Shown: positions 6,701 to 18,700 of the stretch, piece by piece
Numbering within the stretch: position 1 is the first letter of the stretch
Layout of the letters: each line of letters starts with the position of its first letter
NCBI GenBank assembly: GCA_012511885.1
Contig: JAAZFE010000088.1
Location: forward strand, 1 to 35,824
Reading direction: 5' to 3'
DNA: 35,824 nt
Source: Lentisphaerota bacterium
GTDB taxonomy: Bacteria > Verrucomicrobiota > Kiritimatiellia > CAIQIC01 > Lenti-01
The notes under the pieces: model-generated
Seen by the model: only the letters and a program-made list of their open reading frames with translations
Told to the model about the DNA's origin: nothing
The model's database searches: none
Position numbers and translations under genes: made by a program

Positions 6701-9700
6701 GTTTGAACGAACCGCTGGTGAGTGCGGCATCGGTCACTTCGGTCACGCCCTCCTCGCCCACCCCGCCCTGGAGCAGCGTCAGGTCGGCAATCGCCCAATA
6801 GGTGCCGATCGAGTTGGTCGCCCCGCCGTAGCCGTGGATGCGGATCTGGGTTTCCTCCCCGGCCAAGACCTCCAGCGGCTCGTCTTCCTCCCAGTTCCGC
6901 GACCATGCGTACCAGGTATTGGTGTTCAGCGGCGTGCCCGCGCTACCCGTGAAGTAGAACGGGCCCCAGGACTCCTTTTCCTCGTTATCGACAAAGCGGA
7001 ACACCTTAAAGTGGGTCGGGCCGTTTTCCTTGTTGATCAGGCTCTTGAAGGACATGTTCGTGATGTACATGTTGGCTTCCGGCTTCATCTCGAAGTGCCA
7101 GTATTTGCTGTTGTAGTGCCAGCCGCTCTGGCGGACCGAATAGGTGCCGCCCTCGGGCGAAACCGTCCAGATTCGCGGCGTGCTGATCGCGCCCTTGTCG
7201 GTCTCGCACATCAACTGGCTGAACTCGACGCTGGAATCCGACCGCGTCGGATGGAACAAGTTGGTCGCGGAGGTAAAGCGCCACTGCGCCAGGATGCCGG
7301 TGCGCGGCTTCATGGTCTGCAGCGTCAGCTTGGGTCGATCCGTATCCTCGTCAATCACCCGCAGGCGGCCCAGACTGCCCTCGAGCCAAAGTTCATCGTC
7401 CGGGCGGTCCAGGTCGGCATCCGGCACGCGGACGGTCATGGGCAGGCCCGTGCCGCCTTCCGACTCATTGACCAGCGCGGTCAGCTCGGCCTTGGTGATT
7501 CCGGACACTTCCCACCACAGCTTGGTAGTCGGAGCCGTGGTGTCGTCCACGACGCTCTTGTCGTCGGAATACACAGCCGTGCGACCCGCCATCTTCATTT
7601 CGGCCCTGTCCTCCTGAAGGCCGCTGCCCTCGTCGTAAATGTTGCCAAGGAAGTGCAGCTTGTAGCCGGAGTCGGCAATCTGGGCGTCGGTCACCTGGAT
7701 TTCGTAGGGCCGACCCGTGATTTGGATGTTATCCATGCGGAAAGCGCCATTCGCAGCAACATATTCGGGGCCCAGAACAAAGCGCAGATATACCTTGGAA
7801 GAGCCCGGCGGAATCACCTCGGACAGCTCAATGAGGCGCGGGCGCCAGTCGGTGGCATCGGTCATGGACCAGGCCGGCCATAGCGGACTGCTCTCGAAGT
7901 TCTCACCGGTCACCGACCATTGCACCTCGACTTTTTTGAAGCTGTTGGCGCCGCCCTGCTCCGCCCACGACATGGTGATGTCTTCGGCGGCCACCAGCGG
8001 CAGCTCGAACTGGATCCACGGCACGTTCTCGGCATTGAAGCCCCAACTGCCAATCGACCGCATGTACAGCGCGCCGCGGTTGATTTGGCCGAAGCCGTCA
8101 AATGTGTCATTGATGCCCGTCCCCGCTTGGCCCGGTACAATGATGTCCTCGGTGTATAACGGGGTCCAGGTAATCTTGGCATCCGTCAGCAGGCTGCCCG
8201 GCCAGGGCTGGGCGCAAGCCTCGACCGAGGCGTTGTTCGTGAAGCTCCACGCCGTGAAGACCACCTCGTGATTCCCCATCACCGGCTCCAGGTCCAGATA
8301 ATGTTCGTCCTCTGTTTCCAGCCCGCCCATGAGGCCAACCTTGACCGCGGTGTCTTCGCCAATCACGGGCGGCTGAACATCGTCGTCGTAGATATTGAAG
8401 GTGATGAAGCCGCCCAAGCCCACGATCCGGTCGTACAACCCCGCCGTCGCCAGGAAGTTGGTGTACGGAGGCTGGTTCGTATCCTCGCGCTGCCACTCGC
8501 GGTAGTCCCACTGGTCGGTATCCACCATCGCCGGCCAGGGCCAGGGCACTTCGGCGTCCTCGGTGCGCTGCATGATGTAGCGCTTCTCGAACTCGCCTAC
8601 CGGGCCGATCCCGCACACATCAATCCACTTGTTGGTCTCCGTATGATGGAACAGCGCAATCGGGTCGTCGCCGCTGACCTGCAGCACCTGGTTGGTCGAA
8701 ACCACCCACAGACGCGGAGGCTGAACGGCTTCCAACGCCGCAACAATCAGCCCGATTCGTTCGCTGTTGTCCTTCTCGCCATTGAGCACCACGAAGGTCT
8801 CGCCGTGCGGCAGCCAGTACGGCTCTTCCGAAAGACGGAAGTAGTGGTTCCACTTCACATACTTGTCGGGGGGCTGCGTCTGCGAGGCAATCAGATACTG
8901 GCTCAAGTCCACATCCACGCCGGTCCCGTTGTAAATCTCGACATATTTGTCCCAGTAGGCGCTCGCGCCGAATTCGCCGAAGAACAGGTTGTCGGTGGCA
9001 TATTTCTCCGCCAGCGTAATCGTGTTGGTGGACTTCTGGCTGACCGAGGTCACCCACACGCGGGAGGTATAGATGCCCAGGCTGACATCCTCCGGATTCA
9101 GGCGGGTCGTAATCTCGTTCGCGAAGATTTGACGTCCGCTCGGGTGAGTTGTCTTTTCCACCACGGACTGATTTTCGTCGTAGAGATACTCCTCGGGATC
9201 GGCCTGATCCAACAGGTTGAACGCCGCCGACGAAATCTTCGTGCGGTGATAAACCTCGAACTCGACCGGATAGCTCAACCCGGCCTGCGAAAGCTGACCG
9301 TCGGAAATCCAATGGGTGTTCTGGTCCAGCACATAGTCGTACACCTTCGGATAGGTGAAGTTGAGGACTTCATCCCAGGTGCTGCCCACGCGGATTTCAT
9401 CGAAATAGACATGGTCCAGCGACGATTCTTCAACCTCATCCCATATACCCGCCGCCACCCGGATGCCGGTAATCGGCGCGATGTCCAGTTCGGTGTTTTT
9501 GTAAGCCACCGCCCGCTTCTCCCGGGCCTCTTCATAGTCCTCGGGAATGAAGTTCTCATCATTCCAGTAGAACGCCCAGAGGTTCACTTCCCCTGCTGCG
9601 GGATTCCATTCGCCGACCAGCATGTAGTCCTCAAAATGCATGCTGTTGAGGCCATAGTCCGAACCTTCTTCGGCATCAATGCCCGGGATGTGGATCCCGG

Positions 9701-12700
9701 CGTTGTTGGTCTGTCCCGCCGGCTTGCCGAAGAAGATTTCCTCGGTCTTGCCGTCTTGTCCGCTCATGAGCGAAAGCCCGATAAACTTGTTCGTGCCGTG
9801 CCATGCGTCCTCTGCCTTGTAGTTCATCATGAAGGCGACAAAGGTGCGGCCCGGGCGGGGCATCTGCAGCAGGCGATAAACCTGGCCGGTTGCCGGCACA
9901 TTGCTGTTATGCACCCATTGCAGCTTGTTGGCATAGGGCGTGGGATAGCCAATCGCCCCATGCGCCAGGTTGGTGTCATCCACGCGGAAGACCGTGGTAT
10001 AATCCACAATGCCATCCTCCTCGTTTTCCTCGTCGCCAAACCACGGCCCGTTCCAGCCCTGGCCCGTGGCAAGGCTGCCCTGTTCCGCCAGAGTGAAGTT
10101 GTTGGTGTAGGCGAATTGCTCGATGATTTCGCCGCGCTCGTAGTTGAGAGTCGTAACGGGCAGGTCCTGCGGTTCCGCGTAGGCGGCGGAATAGGTCGTG
10201 CCGGCCTGGCCGAACAGGCGGAAGTAGTTGGCCGAACCCGGCGGCACCACCACTTCCACTTTCCCATCGGGGTTGCCCCGGTACGCCACCAGGGCGTTGC
10301 CCACGGTTTCGCCGCCCGAAATCTCGGTGCCCTGCGCAATGCTTTCCACGTCAATTTCTTCCATCGCCCACAGCAGCACCACATTCGGCGCGCCGTTGCG
10401 GTTCCAGGTCAATTCGACCATTTCCGGCCCGTCGCCCCACGCCATCATGTCGGTCGGCGGCGGCACATAGGTGGAGATGCCGAAGGTGAACGCGTTGCTG
10501 GACTGCGCCGAGTCGCCGGGGCGGTCGTTGTCGCAGTCGGCACTGAACACCCACAGGGTGAGCTGCGAATCCACTTCCAGGTCTTCCAGGTACACGGCCG
10601 GAATGGTGGCGGTCAGCGCGGCGGGCTCGTTCTCGTCCATGCCGGCGCCATCCTCGTTCGGCGTCATATCAAAGCTGCCGGAACCAAGCACATCGCCTTC
10701 AAACACCAGTTCCCAGCGGTTGCTGGCGCTGCACACCCCGCTCTGGAGGTCGCGCACCAGGCCGGTCACCACCAGCCCGTTCTCGAAGTCATGATCGGAG
10801 AAATAGGCGCCGTCCACATTGAAGCCCAGGTGCTCGGGGCCCTCCGTGTCTTCGTCCACCACGGTGACCTTCATGGTCTCGTTGGTGAGACCGCCCAGGG
10901 TCAGGATACGGATGTTGTCAATCGCGATACGCTTGTTGCTGGCCGCCTTGTTCGTGATGGTAATGACCACGTTGTTCTCAAACGACAAGCCCGGCGCCTG
11001 GAAGGAATAGACCGTGCTGACATCCGGCGGCATGGACGTCACCGTGCCCACCACATTGCCATTGACGAGCACGTCCACATCGAATGAACCGGTTTCCGAG
11101 AACGGGCGGCGATAGTCAAAGGAGATTTGCGAGCAACCGTTCTCCAGTTCAGGCGAAACCAACTCGCCTTGCGCACGGACGGTCGGCGCCTTGCCGTTGA
11201 GGGTCTGGTCCCAGCGGGTGCCGGAATACGTCCATTCGCCCAGGTCCGCCCCGGTGGTCGTGCCGCCCAGATACGACCCGGAAGTCGTAGTCACATCGTT
11301 GAAGGTTTCCAACTGCTCGACCACGCCGCCGCCCAGGGTGCGCACATAGACTTCATCCACGACGGCAATGCCGTTGGAGCTGACCGCGCTGACCCGCGCG
11401 GTATAGACCCCGAGAACTGCCGGATAGAAGGGCGGCGCCGTCGCCGTGAACACCGTGCAGGAATTGCCATCCACCACCACCGTATCCGTGGCGCTCAGGG
11501 GCATATCCTCAAAGGCAAAGGTGCCGTCCGGATAGAGCAGGTCCATCGTGGCGCCGACCGGCTGCATGCCGCTGTACTGGTACATCGTGAACGAGACCTG
11601 GACCTCCCCGTTGGCCGCCGCATGGTCGGTCACCGTATGCTCGTCGGTGGCCGCCACGCCATCCTCGAACACATACGCCACAACCTCCGGCGGAGTGGTC
11701 TCCGGGTCGAAGCAGTTGCCCGCCAGCAGCACCACCGCCTCCGGCTGGTTGGGTGAATCGTTGTGAATCACCATCTGCCAGTTGAAGTAGCCCCCGCCCG
11801 CCGGGGTGAAGAACACGTTGATTGGCAGCGACTCGCCCGGCGCCACCAGCGCCTGGTCAACGTCCGCCTCGAACAACGCGTAGCCGCTGCCGATGAACTC
11901 AATGTCCTCGATGTACAGCGCCATGTTGCCGGTGTTCTGCACAACCACCTGCTGCTGGGCCACCAGCCCCACCCCCACCTGGCCAAAGTCCAGCTCGGTC
12001 GGCGTCACCGTAATGCCCGGCGCCAGCAGGCGGAAGAAGTACTGGTTGGAGACCGTCAGGCTGTCCCCCTCATATTCGCAGTCGAAGTCGCTGCCCATGA
12101 GCGACAGCACATAGTTGCCGCCGCTGAGAGTGTCCAGCGGAATGCCAACGGACAGCTCGAGCGCGTCCTCCATTCCGTCGCCATCCTCCAGGCCCGCGAC
12201 CGACAGATAACCGGACGCAATGGACTGCGCGCCCATGCGCAGCGCGTATCCGTTGCTGGCGGCATGGAGCCCGCTGTCTTCATCGCGAATCTTCCAGGAA
12301 ATCTCCAAATCGGATCCGGCGAGATCCGCCAGCAGGATGTCCGGGCCGGGCGATCCCGCGGCGGGCGCCACGCCCGCCACCTGCACATCGGTCAAATCGG
12401 GCGTCTCGACATCGTCGTCATCCACCGTAAAGCGCATGGGCTTGCCGAGAACCCCGTCCATCTCGTGACGGCCCAGGTCGGACAGGTCGGTGAAGTCATC
12501 CACAATCACCCACTCGGTCTCGTCATAGACCGGGTTGGCGCGGCTCACCGAAGGCAGGCGGCGCACGATCTTGTCCTGATAGAAGTTGCCGCCGCTGGGC
12601 ACCGCAAACAGCGCGTCCACCGGGTCTTCCTCGCCCGCGCCCTTGTAGAGCAGCACCGTGTCGTCGCCGTTGAAGTTGCAGATGGCGTCGTCGGTCCAAT

Positions 12701-15700
12701 CCGCCAAAAGGAGGATATCTGCATTGGCCAGGGGATGGGCGATGACAAAGGTCGCGCCGGACGGGAGGGTCACTTCCGGGAACGGCAGATAATTGCCCAG
12801 CGCGTCCCAGCTCTGGTTGTTCACGATCAGGCGGATGCCGTAGTCGCCGAGGTCCACCGGCGCGCCCGTGCCATTGTACAGCTCGAGGGCCTTGTCGTTG
12901 CTCAATCCCTCGAGGTATTCCGTGATCATCAGCTCGTCCGCCGTCACGACGCCATCCGCCGTATAGAGCGTGCTGACATGCTTGATGAGGTTCGAGGAGA
13001 ACAGGGCGACTTCCAGGCGGTAGTTCGTCGAGGGCACCGCCGGCCAGTAGCCCGGATGCGTCTCGCTGGTCAGCGTGTAGGTCATCCCGTCGGTCGTCGT
13101 CCAGTTGTCGAAGGGCTGGTCTGCCAAAATGCAGTCGTTGTCCTCGTTATAGAGGCTGTAGGTCGGCGCGTGCTCGCCCTCCATGTAGATGCCGCGGATG
13201 TGATAGACCTGCGCGGTCACCCCGAACACGCCCGAGGTCACCATGGCGTCACTGGCCCACCGGTTGAAGCCGACCCAGTAGTTGGAGACCATCGGCACAT
13301 TGGTCGAGACCGTCGGCACGCCCGTGCCGCGGATCTCGATCGGATACGGGTTCACGCCCGAGTTGTTCTCGATCGAGAGCATGGCGGAATACTGCTCGGT
13401 GCCCGCATTCGTGGGCCAGAAGGAAACCACCAGGCTGTTGCTCTCGGTGTAGAGCAGCAAATCCTCGAAACGATCCTTGCTCAACGCGAAGGAATCAACA
13501 TCGTCGCCAGCCAGAGTAAAGGCCGGCTCGGCATTCAGATACAGCGGCACGTTGTCGCCGCCATTGTTCGCCAGGAAGACCGTGATGTTGCTCGAAAGCG
13601 TGGATTCCACCTCGCCGAAGTCAATAATTTGCGGACACGGGATCAGCCCCGGCTGCCCGATCAGCTCCGGCCAGACACAGGAGACGCGAATCTCGTCCCA
13701 GATCGCGCCGCCAAGCCAACCGTCATCGCTGCCGCCCTTGAGTTCGATGGCCGTAAACTGCTCAATGCCCATGCCCGACCACTCCGCATCCCAGGTCTCG
13801 GGTTCCATATACGGGATGTCTTGCCCCTGATAGTAGCACTTGGCATAGGCTTTGCCGCCCGAGGGATCGTCAAAGTCGTACTTGAGCACCATCCAGTACC
13901 AGTCGGCCGTGCTTCTGCCGCTATCGCCCCAGCCGTACATTCCATACGAGCTCTGGGCGTTGTACGGGTCCCGCCGAATACTGAACAGGTTGTCTGCACC
14001 ATACACCTTGCCGAACTCCACCTCGGTGGCGTCGCCGTTCATCAAGCCGATGGTCATGTAGCGTCCGGTGCTGTTGTACTGGTAGGCCACGATGGCGCCC
14101 ACGAAGATCGTGCCGCTGTTGGTGGGGGCAATAGTCCGGCGGGCGGAACTATGGCTGACCTGATTAGCCGTCAGTACAGCGCGGTTGCCCACCACCGTCG
14201 GATAGTTGGGCTTGGTCAGGTCAAATTCCGGCAGGCCCGGCACCCCGTTGGTCTGCACTTCCCAAACATGGTCGGTGCCGGTCGTGAGGCTCCACCCGCC
14301 CGTCCACTGGTGCCCGCCCGTCTTGCCGCCGAACCCGGCGTCCGGATTCAGGATGTTGTTCGTGTACGAGAAGGTTTCGGAATACACATTCTCGGGGTAC
14401 GGCATAGTAATCAGCGGACTGCATGGAATCAGGCCGTCGGAGTAATAGGGCGGAGTGGGCTGGCCGACCGCCTGGATGCTGTAGATGCGATAGTGATTGG
14501 TGCTGTTGGGCTGCACCACATGCTCCTGGAAGCCGGAGGCTGCGCCCTTGTACACCACCGTAGCGGTGCCAATGGTGTTGCCAACCGTGTAGTTCGTGCT
14601 GGGGCCGGGGCCGGCCAGCACCGGCGCCTCGGTCGAATGCAGGATGAGAATCTCGTGCGCGTCGGAATTGGCCTCGATGCTGGCGCGCACCATTTCGCGG
14701 CCGTCGAGCCACAGGTTGCTGTTCTCGCTCACATTGCCAATGGGCGTGCGGAAGCCCACGGCAAACTCGCTCCAGTCGCTGGTGCTGCCGCTGGTGGCAT
14801 TGGTCGCTTCAATCCAGTAGTAGTAGGGCCAGCCCGGCACGCCGGTGGTGTCCTCATAGCTTTCTTCATCCGCGTCCACCGTGGCAATCGCCACCGCCTG
14901 ATTGGTGTCATGGGACAATCCCCGCCAGATCACATAACCCGTCTCGCCCTCGATGTCGCTCCAGGTCAGCTCCACCTTGTTCGCATAGTCGTTGTCTTCG
15001 CCTTCGGTGGCCTCGGTGTCCTCGGGCGCGGTCAGCTTGCGGTAGCCGCTGTCCGGAGCGCTCCACACCCCCTCGCCGTTCTGGTTCTCGCCCGCCACCC
15101 AGTAGTAGTAGAGCTGGCCGGGCGCCGCGGTTTCATCCACCCAGTTGGTCTCGTTCATCGCCACCACCTGGAGCAGCTCGGCGGCGCTGGTGCTGGCGGT
15201 TGTGGCGCGATAGAGGTTGTACTTCGTCTCGGTCGCCAAATCTCCCCACTCCAGGTCCACCTGATCCGTGCTGGTGCCCTTGGAAGCCTTCAGGCTGTTG
15301 CCCGGATCGCCCGGCTTGCTGACGGTGGTCACCACCGGCATGGTTTCGGAGTTGGCGCTGACGCAGTCCTCGCTGCTGGCCGCCCGCACGCGGTAGTAAT
15401 AGGTCACATCCTCGTCCAAACCGGTCACCACCACACTCGTGTCGTTGACCTCGTAGTTGTCGTAGTCCCCCACAAAGCTCGAGCCGACAAAGGCGCCGCA
15501 AACCTGGATGTCGTCAATCGCCCAGACTTCCGCCGCGCTGTTGTTGACCGTCACCACCTTGAGTTTGATCATCGTCGCCGAATCCGGAAGGCTGATGTGC
15601 GCCGTGGCGTAGTTGTTGTCGTTCAGACCGGTCTGCGGCGCGGTCACGCTGACAGGCGTTCCCGCCACGGTCTGGACCACGCCCGTCGCGTCAAAGCCCC

Positions 15701-18700
15701 ACCGCGCGTTGTTCTGCGGACTGCCGGAAATCAGGATGTCCGGCGTGTCGCTGAAGTCGGCGCCGTCCAGCGCGACAAAGATGCTCACCTTGTCCGCGCC
15801 GTCCGCGCCGTTGGTCTTGTTGGTCGAAATGCTCGCCACATGCACGGTGACCGTCCGGCCGGTAAAGCCCTCGATCAATGCGGTTTCCAGTTGCAGGACG
15901 CCCTGGCCGTTCGCCCGCTGGAAGGAGCCCTCGCCGGTGCGCACGCGGCTGGAAGGCGGATCATCCGTCGTCCGGTTGACCGTGCTGAACCAGTTGTTGC
16001 CCTGAATGGCCGTCCAGTTGTCCGCCACGCCGCCTTCAAAGCCCTGTTGCAGGAACACCGCCACCTCGCCCGCCTCGCCTTCACTGGCGGTGAAGTAGGG
16101 ACTGGTGCTCACATCGAGGAAATAGCTGGTCGCCCCTTCCGACTCGTCCCACTCCACCGTGAAACGATCAACACCAATGTATGTGGCCTCAGAAATATCT
16201 GGCGGCAGGGGCCCCGTGGTTTCCGCGACGCCGTCCAGGCCGTCCGAATAACGCCCGTCATACATCGAGAACATCTTGTAATAGTACAGGGTGCAGCTCT
16301 CGAGCTCGTCATGCGTCTGCGGCGAGGCATCGCCCATGTACAGCACCGTGCCGCCCGCGAAGGTCTCGCCCACCACCGGCGTGCCGCTGGGCTCCGTAAA
16401 CTCCGTCGGATCCGTCGCATACACAATCACCACGCCCTGCCCCACCGGGTTCAGCTCGAAGTCCAACTCGATCTCCGTCGGGCCCAGCGCGGTCGCGGTG
16501 AACAGGTCGGGGTCCAGCACCGAAGGCTCGAATTCCAGATAGAGGCCGTCCGTGTCCTCAACCACCATGAACTGGCCGCCATAGAGCTCCGGCGCAAATC
16601 CGGAGGTGTCCACGATAAACTGCCCGGCGTCGAAGTCTGTCACGCTTGTCGCCTCGATGATCTTCCAGCTTTGGGAGGTGCTCACCGAGAAGCCCTCGGC
16701 CGCGCCGGTCACCCAGATGATAAACTCGCCATCCGTCGGGCAACTGACCGCACCGCTGGCGGCCAGCAGGTCCCAATCGGTGCCGGCGGCGCCCACCGCG
16801 CTCGCCATGTCCACCTTGAGCGTGCCCGCCGCGTTCAGGGTCACCGCGCCGCTGACGCTCAGCGTGCCCGCATCCCCGGCGTCGGCGCCCGGGTCCGCCT
16901 GGCCGAGGATGGACAGGCTGCCCACCGTGCCGTTGCCGCGCAGAATGCCGGCAATATCCACCGTGTGCGCCGATCCGGCAGAACTGCCCTCAACCACCAG
17001 AACGCCGTCGCTAACCGTCGTCGCGCCCGCATAGGTGTTCTGCGCCGAAAGCGTCAGGACGCCCGGGCCCGTCTTGTCCAGGCCGCCGTTGCCGACCACT
17101 CCCGCCAGGGTCGCCGCATTGCTCACCGAGAGGCTCCGCACCCCCGCCGTCAAATTCACCGCCCCGTTCAGCACCACCGGGCCGCGATAGGTTCCCAGCG
17201 CGCCCAGCGCCACATCGCCTTGAATCACCACGGGCTTGGCCACCGTGCGCTCGGTCGCATCGGCCGAGGCCAGCACCGTGCGATCGCCCAGATCGAGCGT
17301 GCCGCCGGCTTGGGTCAAATCCTCGGCGAGACGCAGCGCGCCCTGCGCCACCACCACCGAGCCTTGCAGCGTCGAACCGCGCAGGAACAGCCCGCCCGGG
17401 CCGCTCTTGTGCAGCGCGCCGTCGCCGCTGGTCTTCGTGCCGGTGAACTGGCCCGCCGCCATCGTGAAGGTGTTGTAGTTGGTGATATACAGCGTGTGGG
17501 CGCCCGCCGCGATATTCCCATGGGTCACAAACGAGCCCACCGGGAAGGCCATCCGCGCATCCGCCCCCGCCGTGATCTTCCCGCGCCATTCGCCCGCGCC
17601 CGACGACACCTGGCGCACCGCGCCGCCGCTGTTGGTGCCCGTGCCGTAGAGCGTGAGGTCCACCGAACGCCAGACATAGTTGCCGTTCAACTCCAGCGTG
17701 GCATTGGTGCCCACCTGCACCGCCCCCGTGCCCATGGCATTCGTGTTGGCCATCAACTGCACCGAACCCGAGTCCACATGCAGACCGCCGCTAAATGTGT
17801 TGTTGCCCAGCAGCAGGAACTTGCCCGCCCCCGCCGTATGCAGCCTGTGGTTCTGGCCGCCGGACATCTGCCCTGCCACCGTAAAGGTCTGGGGCGAATC
17901 GTTCCGCCAGGTTTGGGCGCTGCCCAGCCCAATCAGGCTCTGGAAGAGGTGCTCGCCCGCCGAATCCGCGTCAATATAGATGCCATTCGCCCCAATCGTC
18001 AGCTGATGGCCGTGGAAAATCAGCGACTCCGCCGCCTGTTCCGTGAAGCGCACGCCCGCGGCCTGGCGGAACTCGCCCAGTTGGATCATCGAGCCCGAGT
18101 CCAGGCCGGAGTAGAAGATCACCGTCTTGGTGGCGGCCGGCACCAGATCGCCCTCCCAGTTGGCCGCCGTGCCCCAGTTGGCGTCGCTGCCGCCGCCGTC
18201 CCAGACCGGGATGCCCCCGCCGCTGGTGAAGGTCAGATACAGGTCGTTGCCGTCCATCGCCACGCCGAACTTGCCGCCATCCAGTTCCGGATAGAAGAAC
18301 GAGGTGTCCACATTGAACTTGCCGGAGGCAAAGCCCGACACCGCCTGAACCCCGCCCATAATCTTCCAGCTATAATTCTGGCTGCTGTCAAAGCCATCCG
18401 GATTGCCCGAAGGACGCACCACAAAGGTGCCGCTGGACTGGCAGGTAATCCGCCCGTAGCTCTCCAGATAGTCCCACTCGACGCCCGGCGTGCCCGTCAC
18501 GTTGCCCATGTCCACCTTCAGCAGCCCGCCGTGTTGCAACTGCACTGCGCCCGCCCGCAGCGTGGCAATGTCGCCCACCTGATTGCCCGGATCCGCCTCG
18601 CCGCCGAGGGTCAGCGCGCCAATCGGGCCGGTGCCCATCAGCGTGCCGTCACTGCCCACCGTATGCGCGGAACTCGCCGACGAACCGCTGACGATCAGAA

